Numbered from the stretch's first letter, positions 1-8,734 are shown. The stretch: 26,798 nt of DNA from MB-PLM-2 sp964385715 (GCA_964385715.1 CAYLRE010000029.1:1-26798); one strand, 5' to 3'. Translations and numbers: made by a program. Notes: generated by a model from the sequence alone, not told the origin.

Positions 1-90
1 GCTAGTAGGCAACTTAAAGAACCCTGATTAGAATCCAACTTAGCCCCCTATCCTGGCGAGACGTCGCCCGATTGACGAGTAGGCAAGCGT

Positions 91-1200
91 ATGAAGCCCC
101 GAATTCCAATGAGCATTCCCGATGTGAGCGGTCGGGAGGAAGAGTATCTGCGGGAGTGTATCTCGTCCGGTTGGGTTTCGTCGTTGGGCCGCTTCGTCGA
201 GCGATTCGAAGCGGACTTTTCGCAGTTTTGCGACCAGCAGTTCGGCGTCTCGGTGAATTCTGGAACCGCGGCCATTCACCTGGCCTTGCGGGCGATGGGG
301 ATCGGGCCGGGGGACGAAGTGATCGTGCCGGCGCTGACGTTCGCGTCGTCTGTCAATTGTGTGTTGTATCAAGGAGCCACCCCGGTCTTCATTGATTGTC
401 AGGCCGACTGTTGGAATCTTGATCCAGCCGAACTGGAGACACTGATTACCGATCGGACGGCCGCGATCATGCCGGTTCACCTCTATGGCAAGCCGTGTGA
501 TATGGACGCCATCATGGAGGTTGCCGCCCGGCACAATATCCCGGTGGTCGAAGATTGTGCGGAGGCGCATGGGGCGCGCTATCGTGGCAAACCGGTTGGC
601 AGCTTTGGCGTCATCGGTTGCTTCAGCTTCTACGGCAATAAGATCCTAACGACCGGTGAAGGCGGGATGTGCGTGACGTCCGACGCGGCGCTCGACGAGC
701 GACTGCGCGTGCTCCGCGATCATGGCATGAACAAGACTCGTCGCTACTGGCACGACGATGTTGGTTACAACTACCGACTGACGAACCTTCAAGCGGCCGT
801 CGGTTGTGCCCAGCTCGAGCGGGTTGACGAGTTCCTGGAGAAGAAAAGATGGAACGCGGAACAGTATCGCAGTCGGTTGGTGGACACGTCCTTGGTCCTG
901 CCAGCTGAAGCAGAGGATACGACCAACGTCTACTGGCTGTACACGGTCATTTTGCCGGAAGCGAAGACCGAGGCCGATCGCGACGCACTTATCGAGCATC
1001 TCGACGCCAATCAGATCGAATCGCGGCCGTTCTTCTACTCGCTACCGCGGATGGGGCCTTACGAAGAATACGCCCGCCCGCTGCCCAACTCCGATGCGAT
1101 GTCGACTCGCGGGGTGACGTTGCCTTCCTACTTTGCTCTCACCGAAGAGGACATCGAACGCGTGACGACTTCCATGATCGATTGGCTGGAGAAGCCATGA
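91..1200 (+). CDS. DegT/DnrJ/EryC1/StrS-family PLP-dependent sugar aminotransferase
   Basis: The 369-residue product has the full length of this fold-type I aminotransferase family, which transfers an amino group to nucleotide-linked keto-sugars in the cytoplasm. The N-terminal region contains SSGWVSSLG and SVNSGTAAIHLAL, the substrate and PLP phosphate-binding region. VVEDCAEAHGA (about residue 150) supplies the Asp that contacts the PLP ring nitrogen. The Schiff-base lysine is K184 in FYGNKILTTGEGG. The start is the first ATG in frame; a second ATG six codons on is possible, and neither has a clear ribosome binding site. The stop overlaps the next gene (ATGA), so the two are translationally coupled. 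The context of a glycosyltransferase, GMD and sulfotransferases points to surface polysaccharide synthesis. The exact sugar (for example perosamine) cannot be read from the sequence. Confidence 0.92.
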   Translation: MKPRIPMSIPDVSGREEEYLRECISSGWVSSLGRFVERFEADFSQFCDQQFGVSVNSGTAAIHLALRAMGIGPGDEVIVPALTFASSVNCVLYQGATPVFIDCQADCWNLDPAELETLITDRTAAIMPVHLYGKPCDMDAIMEVAARHNIPVVEDCAEAHGARYRGKPVGSFGVIGCFSFYGNKILTTGEGGMCVTSDAALDERLRVLRDHGMNKTRRYWHDDVGYNYRLTNLQAAVGCAQLERVDEFLEKKRWNAEQYRSRLVDTSLVLPAEAEDTTNVYWLYTVILPEAKTEADRDALIEHLDANQIESRPFFYSLPRMGPYEEYARPLPNSDAMSTRGVTLPSYFALTEEDIERVTTSMIDWLEKP

Positions 1201-2396
1201 AGATCGCGATGATCGTTACTGATCTGAGCAACACGCGTATCGGTGGAATTTCGCGTGTGGCGACCGAGATCGGCCGAAATCTAGTGAAGCTGGGTCACGA
1301 GGTGACCGCCTACGTGCTGCGGCGAGAAGACGCAGCGTCGCCCGAGGAGTTCGACGGTATTCGCATGCGGTACGTAGAGCCGTTTCGCTCGGTGAATCCC
1401 GACTACCCCGTGGTCGCCTTCAGTCGTCGCGCGTTCGCGATGCTACTCGCTGACCTGGAACACGAACATTTCGATGTCGTGCAATCGTTTAATCTGAATT
1501 CGATCGCGCTGACCAAGTACCACCGGCAGCTGAAGGCCAGGAACGTTTCGGTGGTGCTCTCTTGTTACGAGACGATCGGAATGGACGTGGGTGCCAAAGC
1601 ACAGGAGTTTCGTAAGCTCCCGTCACTCAAGCTACTTGCCCAAATCATGGGCGAGTCGTACTTGATGTGGTGCCATGAGCGACGCTACCTGCGATTGGCC
1701 GACGCCATCATCACCGAAGATGAGAACACTCGCGCCGCATTGGCGAAGATGGGGATTTCGGCAGGCGGCGTGCATCTGGCTCCTAGTGGAGTCGATGTCG
1801 ATGCGGCCGTGGCGACCACGCCGCCCGACGTGCCCCGGCCCTGGGAGCCGGGGAGTCCCGTCATTGGGTACGTCGGGCGAGTCGACCCTCGCAAGGGCGT
1901 TCAATACCTGATCGAGGCGATGCCCTGTGTGCGCGAGAAGTTTCCCAATGCCCAACTGGTGTTGGTCGGTGGAAGTCGTCACGGCTACGACGAGACCATT
2001 CGCAAGTTGATTGCCCGACTTGGCCTCAAAGGACAGATCCATGTTCTCGGCCGGGTGCCAGGCGACATTTTGCCGTACTACAAATTGATGGACATGATCG
2101 TCATTCCGTCGCTGTCGGAGGGGATTCCGATCACCTTGGGCGAAGCCATGGCGTCCCGCGTGCCGGTCACGATTACACGACTCCCTGGGGTGGTGCCGTT
2201 CGTAGAACCGGCTGACCTGGTCCATTGGGCGGATCTAGGGTCTCCTGAGTCGCTGTCGGAGGCGATGGTCGCATCTTTGGAGAATCCGGATAAGGCAGGC
2301 CAAATAGAGCGGGCCTTCGAGTTCATCTCCAGGTACACCTGGCTGGCGGTTGCCGAGCGGCATGCCGAGGTCTATCGCAGCACGCTACGGTCGTAA
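1197..2396 (+). CDS. GT4-type glycosyltransferase (GT-B fold)
   Basis: This 399-residue product transfers a sugar from a nucleotide donor to a growing glycan at the cytoplasmic side of the membrane. The N-terminal Rossmann half contains RIGGISRVATEIGRNLVKLGHEV, with the glycine-rich acceptor-side loop. The C-terminal half contains GYVGRVDPRKGVQYLIEAM and the GT4 EX7E signature (E308 and E316 in SEGIPITLGEAMA), which bind the donor nucleotide-sugar. I chose the ATG that overlaps the previous stop as ATGA; an upstream TTG at 1182 is in frame but less likely. Donor and acceptor are unknown. A gap of 90 bp to the next gene could hold a promoter (TACAAT near 2419) but no convincing -35 was found. 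Confidence 0.9.
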   Translation: MKIAMIVTDLSNTRIGGISRVATEIGRNLVKLGHEVTAYVLRREDAASPEEFDGIRMRYVEPFRSVNPDYPVVAFSRRAFAMLLADLEHEHFDVVQSFNLNSIALTKYHRQLKARNVSVVLSCYETIGMDVGAKAQEFRKLPSLKLLAQIMGESYLMWCHERRYLRLADAIITEDENTRAALAKMGISAGGVHLAPSGVDVDAAVATTPPDVPRPWEPGSPVIGYVGRVDPRKGVQYLIEAMPCVREKFPNAQLVLVGGSRHGYDETIRKLIARLGLKGQIHVLGRVPGDILPYYKLMDMIVIPSLSEGIPITLGEAMASRVPVTITRLPGVVPFVEPADLVHWADLGSPESLSEAMVASLENPDKAGQIERAFEFISRYTWLAVAERHAEVYRSTLRS

Positions 2397-2486
2397 CGAC
2401 GCTTTTTCCCTTGTGATGTACAATAGAGTTGATGTAATCGCCCTCGAGACCGAGATTCGTTCGGATTTCAATACTTTGGAACTTTC

Positions 2487-3527
2487 ATGAAAAAAGCACT
2501 TATCACCGGAGTCACTGGCCAGGACGGAGCGTATCTGGCGCGGTTTCTTGTCGACAAAGGGTATGAAGTCTTCGGAACGTACCGACGGGCATCGACTCCG
2601 AACTTCTGGCGATTGCAGTATCTCGACGTATTGAATGAGATCACGCTGATCCCGGCGGACCTGGCAGATATGTCGTCGTTGCTCGAGGCGGTCAGCGCAT
2701 CGGAGCCGGACGAAGTCTATAACCTCGCGGCTCAGAGTTTCGTGAGTGCTTCGTTCGATCAGCCGCTGCTGACGACCGAGATCGATGGCACCGGAGCGGT
2801 GCGACTGCTGGAGATTATCCGCCACCTGAACAAGGACATTCGCTTTTATCAGGCTTCGACCAGTGAGCTTTACGGCGAAGTAGAAGAGTCTCCTCAAAAC
2901 GAGTCGTCGCGGTTCTGGCCGAATTCGCCCTATGCGGCGGCAAAGCTGTTGTCGTATCACAACGTGCGAATCTACCGCGAGGCCTACGGGCTGTTTGCTT
3001 GCAACGGCATTCTCTTCAACCACGAGTCACCTTTGCGTGGTTTGGAATTCGTCACGCGAAAAATCACCAACGCCGTGGCCCGCATTAAGGTTGGCCTGCA
3101 AGAGAAGCTGTTCCTCGGCAACCTGGAGGCTCGTCGGGACTGGGGCTTCGCGGCCGAGTATGTCGAGGCGATGTGGGCCATCTTGCAGCAAGACAAAGCG
3201 GACGACTTCGTCTGCGCAACCGGCATGACCAAGTCGGTGCGTGAGTTCTGCGAGCAGGCGTTCAAAATCGCTGGTTTGAATTACGAAGATCACGTCGAAA
3301 CGCACCAAGCGTTTATTCGACCGGCCGACGTAGAACTCCTGCAAGGAGATTGCACCAAGCTCAAGGAGACGATCGGCTGGGCGCCGAAGACGAAGTTCGA
3401 AGACCTCATTCAATTGATGGTCGAAGCCGATATTCAGCGGTGGGAGGATCACCAGGCTGGTAAAACGTTCCCCTGGGACGCGTTCAACTACGGTGATGAG
3501 CTTTCGCACCTGCGCCGAACCGTCTGA
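2487..3527 (+). CDS. gmd: GDP-mannose 4,6-dehydratase
   Basis: GMD converts GDP-D-mannose to GDP-4-keto-6-deoxy-D-mannose, the precursor of GDP-fucose, GDP-rhamnose and GDP-perosamine. The 346-residue length is normal for the extended SDR family. The NAD(P)-binding motif is GVTGQDG (residues 8-14). The STSELYG segment lies near residue 122, and the catalytic pair is Y149 and K153 in SPYAAAKLL. RDWGFAAEYVEAMW and SVREF are further GMD hallmarks. One deviation: the usual NHESPRRG loop reads NHESPLRG. With the aminotransferase upstream, a 4-amino-sugar such as perosamine is a plausible product, but no second-step enzyme is in view. The start is a clear ATG. Confidence 0.93.
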   Translation: MKKALITGVTGQDGAYLARFLVDKGYEVFGTYRRASTPNFWRLQYLDVLNEITLIPADLADMSSLLEAVSASEPDEVYNLAAQSFVSASFDQPLLTTEIDGTGAVRLLEIIRHLNKDIRFYQASTSELYGEVEESPQNESSRFWPNSPYAAAKLLSYHNVRIYREAYGLFACNGILFNHESPLRGLEFVTRKITNAVARIKVGLQEKLFLGNLEARRDWGFAAEYVEAMWAILQQDKADDFVCATGMTKSVREFCEQAFKIAGLNYEDHVETHQAFIRPADVELLQGDCTKLKETIGWAPKTKFEDLIQLMVEADIQRWEDHQAGKTFPWDAFNYGDELSHLRRTV

Positions 3528-3566
3528 TTTGCTGGCCACACTCTCAATCACGCCCTGAATGCATTC

Positions 3567-4484
3567 ATGTGCAGACCCAACTTCTTTATTGTCGGGGCGG
3601 CCAAGAGCGGGACCACGTCGCTCTACGAGTACCTGCGCCAGCATCCAGATATTTTTCTTCCGGATATTAAGGAACCGGTCTACTTCGGTAGCGATCTTGA
3701 TTTCGACACCCGCCTTTGTGCCCGCAAGACGATCCATAATCGCGAAGAGTATCTCAAGCTCTATCAGCAGGCGGGCGACATTCCTCGGCGAGGCGAAGCG
3801 ACCGTGTGGTACCTCTACTCGGAGGTCGCGGCTCAAGAGATTTACGACTTCGATCCCGAAGCCAAGATCATCATCATGCTTCGCAACCCGGTCGACGTCA
3901 TGGTTGCCCTACATCAAGAGTTCCTATGGGATTGCAACGAGGATATTCTGGAGTTTGAGGAAGCGTACCGGGCTCAGGACGATCGCCGACAGGGCAATCG
4001 CCTGGGCCGCACCACGCACTTCCGGCAGGGGCTGATCTACGAGGACGTGGTTGCCTATGCCGATCAGGTGAAGCGATACTTCGACGTCTTCGGACGCGAG
4101 AACATTTGTCTGATCATCTTTGATGACCTGGTCGAAGACGATGAAAGGGAGTTTCGACGAATCATCGAGTATCTTGACGTCGACCGTTCGTTTCTGCCAG
4201 TGCGGAAGCACATGAACGCTCGCAAGCCGACCCACCTCCGTGCGGTCAATCAGTTCTTTGCGGCTCGCCCTCGATTGCGTCGGGTGCTGTTGAGCAACAT
4301 TTTCTCGCAAACTGCGAAGCGAGCCGTGATTGACGTGGTTACGAAGCTCTCCCGTGGTAAGGGAGAAAAGAAGAAGATCGATCCCGCCCTGCGAGCGGAG
4401 ATGCAAGATAAGATGCGTGGCGATGTCGAGCGTCTCAGCGAGTTGTTGGGGCGTGACCTGAGTCACTGGTGCCAAACGAAGTAA
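3567..4484 (+). CDS. PAPS-dependent sulfotransferase (first of a pair)
   Basis: Sulfotransferases move a sulfuryl group from PAPS onto hydroxyl or amino groups, here most likely on a glycan. The 305-residue product opens with FFIVGAAKSGTTSLYEYL; K13-S14-G15-T16-T17 is the PAPS 5'-phosphosulfate loop. The 3'-phosphate motif begins at R106 (RNPVDVMVALHQEF). The serine that normally sits eight residues after that arginine is an alanine here (A114). The downstream NEDILEFEEAYRAQDDRR segment is typical of bacterial members. The start ATG lies 39 bp after the gmd stop, so the genes are probably cotranscribed. The C-terminal end overlaps the start of the second sulfotransferase by 16 nt. Acceptor unknown. 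Confidence 0.88.
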   Translation: MCRPNFFIVGAAKSGTTSLYEYLRQHPDIFLPDIKEPVYFGSDLDFDTRLCARKTIHNREEYLKLYQQAGDIPRRGEATVWYLYSEVAAQEIYDFDPEAKIIIMLRNPVDVMVALHQEFLWDCNEDILEFEEAYRAQDDRRQGNRLGRTTHFRQGLIYEDVVAYADQVKRYFDVFGRENICLIIFDDLVEDDEREFRRIIEYLDVDRSFLPVRKHMNARKPTHLRAVNQFFAARPRLRRVLLSNIFSQTAKRAVIDVVTKLSRGKGEKKKIDPALRAEMQDKMRGDVERLSELLGRDLSHWCQTK

Positions 4485-5362
4485 TTCAATCATTCAAAGC
4501 GGCGTTGTTGCCAATTGAGAAACGAAAGCGAACTGTGGCTTATCTGGGCTCCCATCTCGAAAACGTCGTATTCATTCTGTCGTCTGGCAGAACGGGTACC
4601 ACGGCCATGGCTCGCTACCTGAGCGAGTGTTGTGAGGGGACGCTGGCTCTACACGAACCGAAACCGTCTCGCATCTTACGCATGGCCTCTAGTCGTCGAC
4701 TTGCCAGGCGACTGACCAACGAGCAGATGTCACAGATGTTGCGTCGAAAGCGGCAGCGGCTGGTGTCGCAGATCGACCAGCCTAACTACGTCGAGTCAAA
4801 TCCTTATCTCTACGGTTTCGTGGAAGTGCTGGGCGAAGTCTTTCAGCGGCCCAAGGTCATCCACGTGGTTCGCGACCCGCGAACGATGATTCGCTCGGCA
4901 CTCAACTTCGGAGCCCAAAGCGGCATCAAGCGAATCGTCACAGCCCTGCTTCCGTATTGGTTAATTAAACCGGATCGAGTGGAGGAGAATCCGGAAAGGA
5001 GATGGCGGGACATGTCGGCCGTGGAACGGATTGCCTGGTACTGGCGAACCGTGAACTCGCATTTGGATCAGGGCAGCAAAGTCTATGGCGACGACTATAC
5101 CCGCGTTCGGTACGAAGATCTGTTTAGCTCCGACGGCGCTGGAATTCGCCAGTTGATTGAGAAGCTTGGCCTGGAGGAACGGCCTGGAGTGCTGGAGGAG
5201 CTACTCGCCAGCCGCGTTAATCGGAGTCGCGGGAACGTGATGCCGGCCTGGCCTGATTGGCCGGAGGCCGATTGTAAGGCTCTCGATCACCAGTGTGGCG
5301 AGCTGATGCGGCAATACGGCTATGCGGCCGATTCGCTGGGAACGATCGAGGCGGCGCAATAA
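4469..5362 (+). CDS. Sulfotransferase-family protein (second of a pair)
   Basis: The 297-residue product carries a P-loop-like PAPS site at residues 39-47 (SGRTGTTAM) and a 3'-phosphate motif starting at R135 (VRDPRTMIRSALNFG), with the serine at the expected eighth position. It is only distantly similar to the preceding sulfotransferase, so the pair is not a recent duplication and may modify different positions. The start used is GTG, 16 nt inside the previous gene; no ATG occurs before the P-loop, and TTG codons about a dozen codons later are alternatives. The overlap implies translational coupling. The substrate is inferred to be the cluster's polysaccharide. Confidence 0.82.
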   Translation: MPNEVIQSFKAALLPIEKRKRTVAYLGSHLENVVFILSSGRTGTTAMARYLSECCEGTLALHEPKPSRILRMASSRRLARRLTNEQMSQMLRRKRQRLVSQIDQPNYVESNPYLYGFVEVLGEVFQRPKVIHVVRDPRTMIRSALNFGAQSGIKRIVTALLPYWLIKPDRVEENPERRWRDMSAVERIAWYWRTVNSHLDQGSKVYGDDYTRVRYEDLFSSDGAGIRQLIEKLGLEERPGVLEELLASRVNRSRGNVMPAWPDWPEADCKALDHQCGELMRQYGYAADSLGTIEAAQ

Positions 5363-5687
5363 TTTTTGATTCGTGGAGACACCGAATAGCCCCGGCCATA
5401 CATTCCAGCACGCCGTAGGCTCGCGGATGACCGATTTCCTTAACGGCCACCAAAAGCCTGTTCTAGAATGCCGCGTGTTGCGACCGTAGGCACGAGCTAA
5501 CACCCGTCAGTGCGGCACGTTACAGCATCGGAGTTGCCCTGACGTGAAGTCTGAAACATTATAGTATAGTGGTGCCGAACGGGCCGCACGCCGTGTATCG
5601 GGTTCTGGCTTGTTGGGCAGCAGGGAGGAACCTGCTGGACGGCTTCGTGCGCGTTCGGTGGTAAAGGAGGCAGAGGCATCGAACGCT
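5363..5687 (+). other. Intergenic stretch with possible leader hairpin
   Basis: No gene is seen in this 325-bp gap. It holds an AT-rich patch with two overlapping TATAGT hexamers (5560-5570), preceded by TTGCCC at 5534 with a non-ideal 20-nt spacer, so any promoter here is tentative. Further on, CAGCAGG-GAGGAA-CCTGCTG (5618-5637) forms a perfect 7-bp stem whose loop contains a GAGGA sequence. A strong AAAGGAGG at 5663 lies 17 nt before the next ATG, longer than normal. Confidence 0.4.
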
Positions 5688-6878
5688 ATGGCAGAGCCGA
5701 TCCAACCAGGTGATCTGATCGCGGACGACAGCGGTTCCCGTTGGGGCCGTGTGCGGCTGCGCAAGATATTCGCCTGGGTGTTGCTCGCGGTGATCGGCAT
5801 CGTGATTTGGCGATCGGACATCGACATCCTCGATGCGCTTGATCGAATGCGGCGTGCCAACGTTTGGATGATGGCCGGCATGATCGGAGCGTTCATTGCG
5901 GCCCGTTGGTTCGGTGGTGAAATTCTTCGCCAAACTTTGCAAGTGCTGGGGCACCACATTGAAAAGTCAGAGGCCTTTTATATTACCATCGTTCGCACCT
6001 ATGCGGGTTTGCTCGTTCCCAAAGGTGGTTACGGTGCTGCTAGCGCCTATCTCAAGGTCAAGCACGGAGTCGATTTTGCGAAGTCGGGTTCACTGCTGCT
6101 GCCGATGCTGCTCCTACAATGTGCGGTCATCGGTCCCATGGGATTGATGACGCTGGCTGTGATCTGTTGGCGCTATGAAGTTTCCGCTGACGTATGGTGG
6201 GCGGAGGACGCATGGTTGCCGGGACCTTTCACCTGGTGGGCGGGCGCGTTCTTTGTAACGACTTGCCTGGGCTTTTCGGTCCTATTGGTGAAGACCTCGA
6301 TTCCCACGAAATGGAACGGCAAGATTGTCCGCTTTGCCAGACGGGTTGGTGATTCCTGGCGTCAGATCAGTGGCAATCGTCCGTTGATTCTGCGACTCAT
6401 GGGGATTCACACACTGCTTGTCATGCTGCGGGCGCTACGGCTGTTGTTGGCGTTCTATGCCGTTGTGCAGGACGTTGGGTTCTTGCCAATCCTTGCGGCG
6501 TCTCTGCTGGCTGACATTGCGTTTATTGTCAGCCCAACCCCGAACGGTCTCGGCACGCGCGAGGCGACGATCTTGGCTTTCTTCGTCACGCTGCCGGCGG
6601 TCGATTCGGTGATCGATCCCGACAAGGTTGCCTCCGCGGTCATACTTGATCGAGTGGTGACCACGCTGATCGTGATTATCTTCGCGCAGGTCGGATTGGT
6701 GCGTGTCTCGAATGCCAGCGCACGACAGGAAGATGATTCGCGGATCCGACCCGGCGAGACGCTCGACTCGAAAGCGGTTGCCGAGACGCGGGTGGAAATG
6801 AGCCGGCACCCGTCGAACCCGGATGATCAGAATGCCGTCGACAAAAATGGGGCGAGCGAACAGTCCACTTCGTCCTAG
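5688..6878 (+). CDS. Lysylphosphatidylglycerol synthase/flippase-like integral membrane protein
   Basis: This 396-residue polytopic membrane protein resembles the transmembrane part of the LPG synthase/UPF0104 family, which includes lipid flippase-like and glycosyltransferase-associated proteins. Hydrophobic segments begin at about residue 25 (IFAWVLLAVIGIVIW). The conserved features are RRANVWMMAGMIGAFIAARW, TYAGLLVPKGGYGAASAYLK, the paired loop at SPTPNGLGTREATILAFF, and a final helix before VSNAS. The last 50 residues are polar and probably cytoplasmic. The ATG chosen here is 26 codons into an open frame that begins at a TTG; residues before it lack family character. Downstream of the sulfotransferases, it may move a lipid-linked glycan or act in envelope lipid modification; this is inference. 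Confidence 0.75.
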   Translation: MAEPIQPGDLIADDSGSRWGRVRLRKIFAWVLLAVIGIVIWRSDIDILDALDRMRRANVWMMAGMIGAFIAARWFGGEILRQTLQVLGHHIEKSEAFYITIVRTYAGLLVPKGGYGAASAYLKVKHGVDFAKSGSLLLPMLLLQCAVIGPMGLMTLAVICWRYEVSADVWWAEDAWLPGPFTWWAGAFFVTTCLGFSVLLVKTSIPTKWNGKIVRFARRVGDSWRQISGNRPLILRLMGIHTLLVMLRALRLLLAFYAVVQDVGFLPILAASLLADIAFIVSPTPNGLGTREATILAFFVTLPAVDSVIDPDKVASAVILDRVVTTLIVIIFAQVGLVRVSNASARQEDDSRIRPGETLDSKAVAETRVEMSRHPSNPDDQNAVDKNGASEQSTSS

Positions 6879-7101
6879 GTGAGCGTGCTCTCGTTGCTAG
6901 CAGTGCGTTCAACCAAAGCAATGTAGCAGCTATCCAGGGCCTTCTTTGCTTTTGGCAATGGTTTCTGCGCCGCGCGTCGTGCAATTCGACTCGTGTCGTC
7001 AAATCTCTTCGGCCGATATAGAAGAAACCAGATTCTTCCACCCGCTGTCGGCCGTCCTTAGACGGCGGCCGCGGAACACCATCGCCGAGGGAACGATCGA
7101 T

Positions 7102-7494
7102 ATGCCGGGCTTAGAACTTTCCGAACCAATACAAGCGTGGGCCAACATGATCCTGATGTGGATCGGATTCGGCACGATCACAGGGCTCATGGCCAAGGCG
7201 ATCATGCCGGGGCGTGATCCCGGCGGTGCCGTTGCCACGCTCTGCATGGGCATTGGCGGCGCGGTCATCGGCTGTGGCGTGCTGGCCTATTTCTGGGAAG
7301 GAGCCCGCGTGTCACCGATTACGCCAATCGGATTCGTGGTCGCCATCGCGGGCGCGTTCGTGCTGTTGTTCTTCTATCGCTTGCTGGCCGGTTACTGGTT
7401 CATCGAAGGCGAGGTGCCTCGACCACGCTATGCACATCGACACTCGCGAGGCCGTCGTCGTCGCCGTTACGACGCCGCCATCTACGACGAATAG
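7102..7494 (+). CDS. GlsB/YeaQ/YmgE-type (transglycosylase-associated) small membrane protein
   Basis: The 130-residue product has three predicted membrane helices (about residues 12-34, 42-63 and 72-95) and the family signature GLMAKAIMPGRDPGGAVATLCMGIGGAVIG. The family is linked to envelope stress in other bacteria, but its biochemical role is unknown. It is longer than the usual 80-90 residues because of a basic tail (RGRRRRRYD). The start is the ATG with GAGGGA 9 nt upstream; the frame is open to a TTG at 6946 but without family sequence. A GCCGTC-CTTA-GACGGC hairpin (7051-7066) lies just upstream. No neighbour explains its role. Confidence 0.8.
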   Translation: MPGLELSEPIQAWANMILMWIGFGTITGLMAKAIMPGRDPGGAVATLCMGIGGAVIGCGVLAYFWEGARVSPITPIGFVVAIAGAFVLLFFYRLLAGYWFIEGEVPRPRYAHRHSRGRRRRRYDAAIYDE

Positions 7495-7673
7495 ATCTTG
7501 CCCCGCGAGTCGACGAGAGCTCTGCTACTCGTAGACTATGGCGAGCCTACGAGACCGCCTCGGCTGGATCCGTGTCTTGCTGCGCTGCTAGAAAGAGATA
7601 GCGGCCAAGCCGGCGACGTGTTCGTGGGAATCGTTGCTAGTCAATCAAAGGAACACGTCGCCGACTTCGGCTA

Positions 7674-7704
7674 CTGCGGACTCTGCGGACTCTGCGGACT
7701 CTGC
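7674..7704. repeat. 9-bp tandem repeat beside the csrA stop codon
   Basis: Three exact copies of CTGCGGACT plus a partial fourth end 4 nt before the csrA stop on the - strand. The array lies in the 3' untranslated side of csrA and in no supported gene. Confidence 0.8.
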
Positions 7705-7708
7705 ATCG

Positions 7709-8107
7709 TTACACGGTTGCGACGACCGCGGCGACTGGTTCGCACGTAGCGGCGGCACTTTCGCCCCGTTGCCGCTCTGCCGCTAGACGGGCTCGACGGG
7801 CCAGAAAAACTGCGCCTGATATTCTTAGAGAACCGGCCTCGGCTGGATGCTCGAGTGGAAACGCCGGCGATTCGATTTCGATTTGCTCGGTAAGCACTTG
7901 GCGATTGAGGGTGCCAGTACTTTCTTGACTGGGATTCTTGCTTCGCGTGATGGTCTCTCGATTCTTCGCGTCGTCACGCGAAATCCGTACGTCGGCCGGC
8001 GCCTCGATACCGATGACGACGCGGTTGCTCGTGATCCGTGTGACGACGATGGTCGTGTTGTCGCCGATGGTGATTCTCTCACCCTTTTTTCTGCTCAGTA
8101 GCAACAT
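7709..8107 (-). CDS. csrA: Carbon storage regulator CsrA with long C-terminal extension
   Basis: CsrA is a dimeric RNA-binding protein that controls translation and stability of mRNAs with GGA-containing leaders. Residues 1-50 match the family well: MLLLSRKKGERITIGDN, then IGIEAPADVRISRDDA. The RNA-contacting L4, R6 and R44 are present. The protein is 132 residues, about twice the usual 60-75. The tail after residue 55 is Ala-, Arg- and Glu-rich, with no domain I recognise. AGGAGG sits 8 nt before the ATG, a strong ribosome binding site. The stop is followed by a 9-bp tandem repeat. CsrA in other phyla is often tied to flagella through FliW, but no motility genes are in this window. Confidence 0.9.
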   Translation of the reverse strand: MLLLSRKKGERITIGDNTTIVVTRITSNRVVIGIEAPADVRISRDDAKNRETITRSKNPSQESTGTLNRQVLTEQIEIESPAFPLEHPAEAGSLRISGAVFLARRARLAAERQRGESAAATCEPVAAVVATV

Positions 8108-8251
8108 CCGATCGACCTCCTAAATTTGACTCGATTTGCTATCCGTGACAGCAACTCTATCGCCTGCAAGTGAAGTCGCTGTGAAGGTGACAAGGAAGAT
8201 TGTGTTAAATCGAGGCCGCGATTCCTGCGACTAGGTGCCGCGGCGGCGCGC

Positions 8252-8288
8252 TAAAAAACGCCCCCGCCTGGTTTTCGCCAGACGGGGA
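8252..8288 (-). terminator. Rho-independent terminator of the secreted protein gene 8324-8734
   Basis: On the - strand the arms CCCCGTCTGG and CCAGGCGGGG flank a short CGAAAA loop, with one A-C mismatch, followed by GCG and six Ts. It lies 36 bp past the stop of the small secreted protein and fits a classic intrinsic terminator. Confidence 0.88.
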
Positions 8289-8323
8289 CGCATCAAGCTG
8301 CTCGGATGTTTGCGGTAAGGTGA

Positions 8324-8734
8324 TTAGGGAGCTGGAAACATCCCGAGGAACTGTCGGTTGGGACCGCTGTAGGTGAAGTAGTACGTCTGGGCCAGATTGG
8401 CATTGGCGTACGGAGCGTAGCGGACCATGGGCAGAAATGTCTGATAGTTGTCGTAGCCAGGACGAAGGTCGTTGTCGAAGCGGATCTGAATCGTGTCGTG
8501 GGAATAGGATCCCGGATAGGTGAAGTTGGCCCACATCAGCCAGTCGCCGCCGGGGTTCAGGCGGACGCTTTGCCAAGGACCGTTTCCAAAACGGTATTCA
8601 AAGCCAATGGTCATGCTGGAGGTGTTGACGATACGAGTCAGGGCGACGGTGTCGGCGGCTTCGGCCTTGTTGGCTCCGAGGCTGCTAAGGGCGAGAACGG
8701 CGACGGCGGCGAGGTAGGTGGTTTTCTTGAACAT
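8324..8734 (-). CDS. Small secreted protein of unknown function
   Basis: The 136-residue product starts with a clear Sec signal peptide: MFKK, a hydrophobic core AAVAVLALSSLG, and a likely cleavage after NKAEA near residue 26. The mature part is about 110 residues, rich in aromatic, Gly and Asn residues (FRY-type segments such as GFEYRFGNGPWQSV, and FTYSGPNRQFLG), suggesting a compact beta-rich exported protein. I do not recognise the family. GGGAG lies 11 nt before the ATG. Transcription probably starts from the element at 8791-8826, and a strong terminator follows the stop, so this is a single-gene unit. The same element precedes the secreted protein at 16886-17227. Confidence 0.82.
   Translation of the reverse strand: MFKKTTYLAAVAVLALSSLGANKAEAADTVALTRIVNTSSMTIGFEYRFGNGPWQSVRLNPGGDWLMWANFTYPGSYSHDTIQIRFDNDLRPGYDNYQTFLPMVRYAPYANANLAQTYYFTYSGPNRQFLGMFPAP

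Noticed and set aside
2397..2486. Promoter before gmd with TACAAT at 2419
   Set aside because: No -35 at a proper distance; gene spacing allows read-through from upstream.
7498..7749. + strand frame with repeated CGLCGLCGL
   Set aside because: It is the translation of the 9-bp tandem repeat and overlaps the csrA end.
7558..7853. Direct repeat GCCTCGGCTGGAT at about 7558 and 7841
   Set aside because: 13 bp only, no hairpin or gene context; likely chance.
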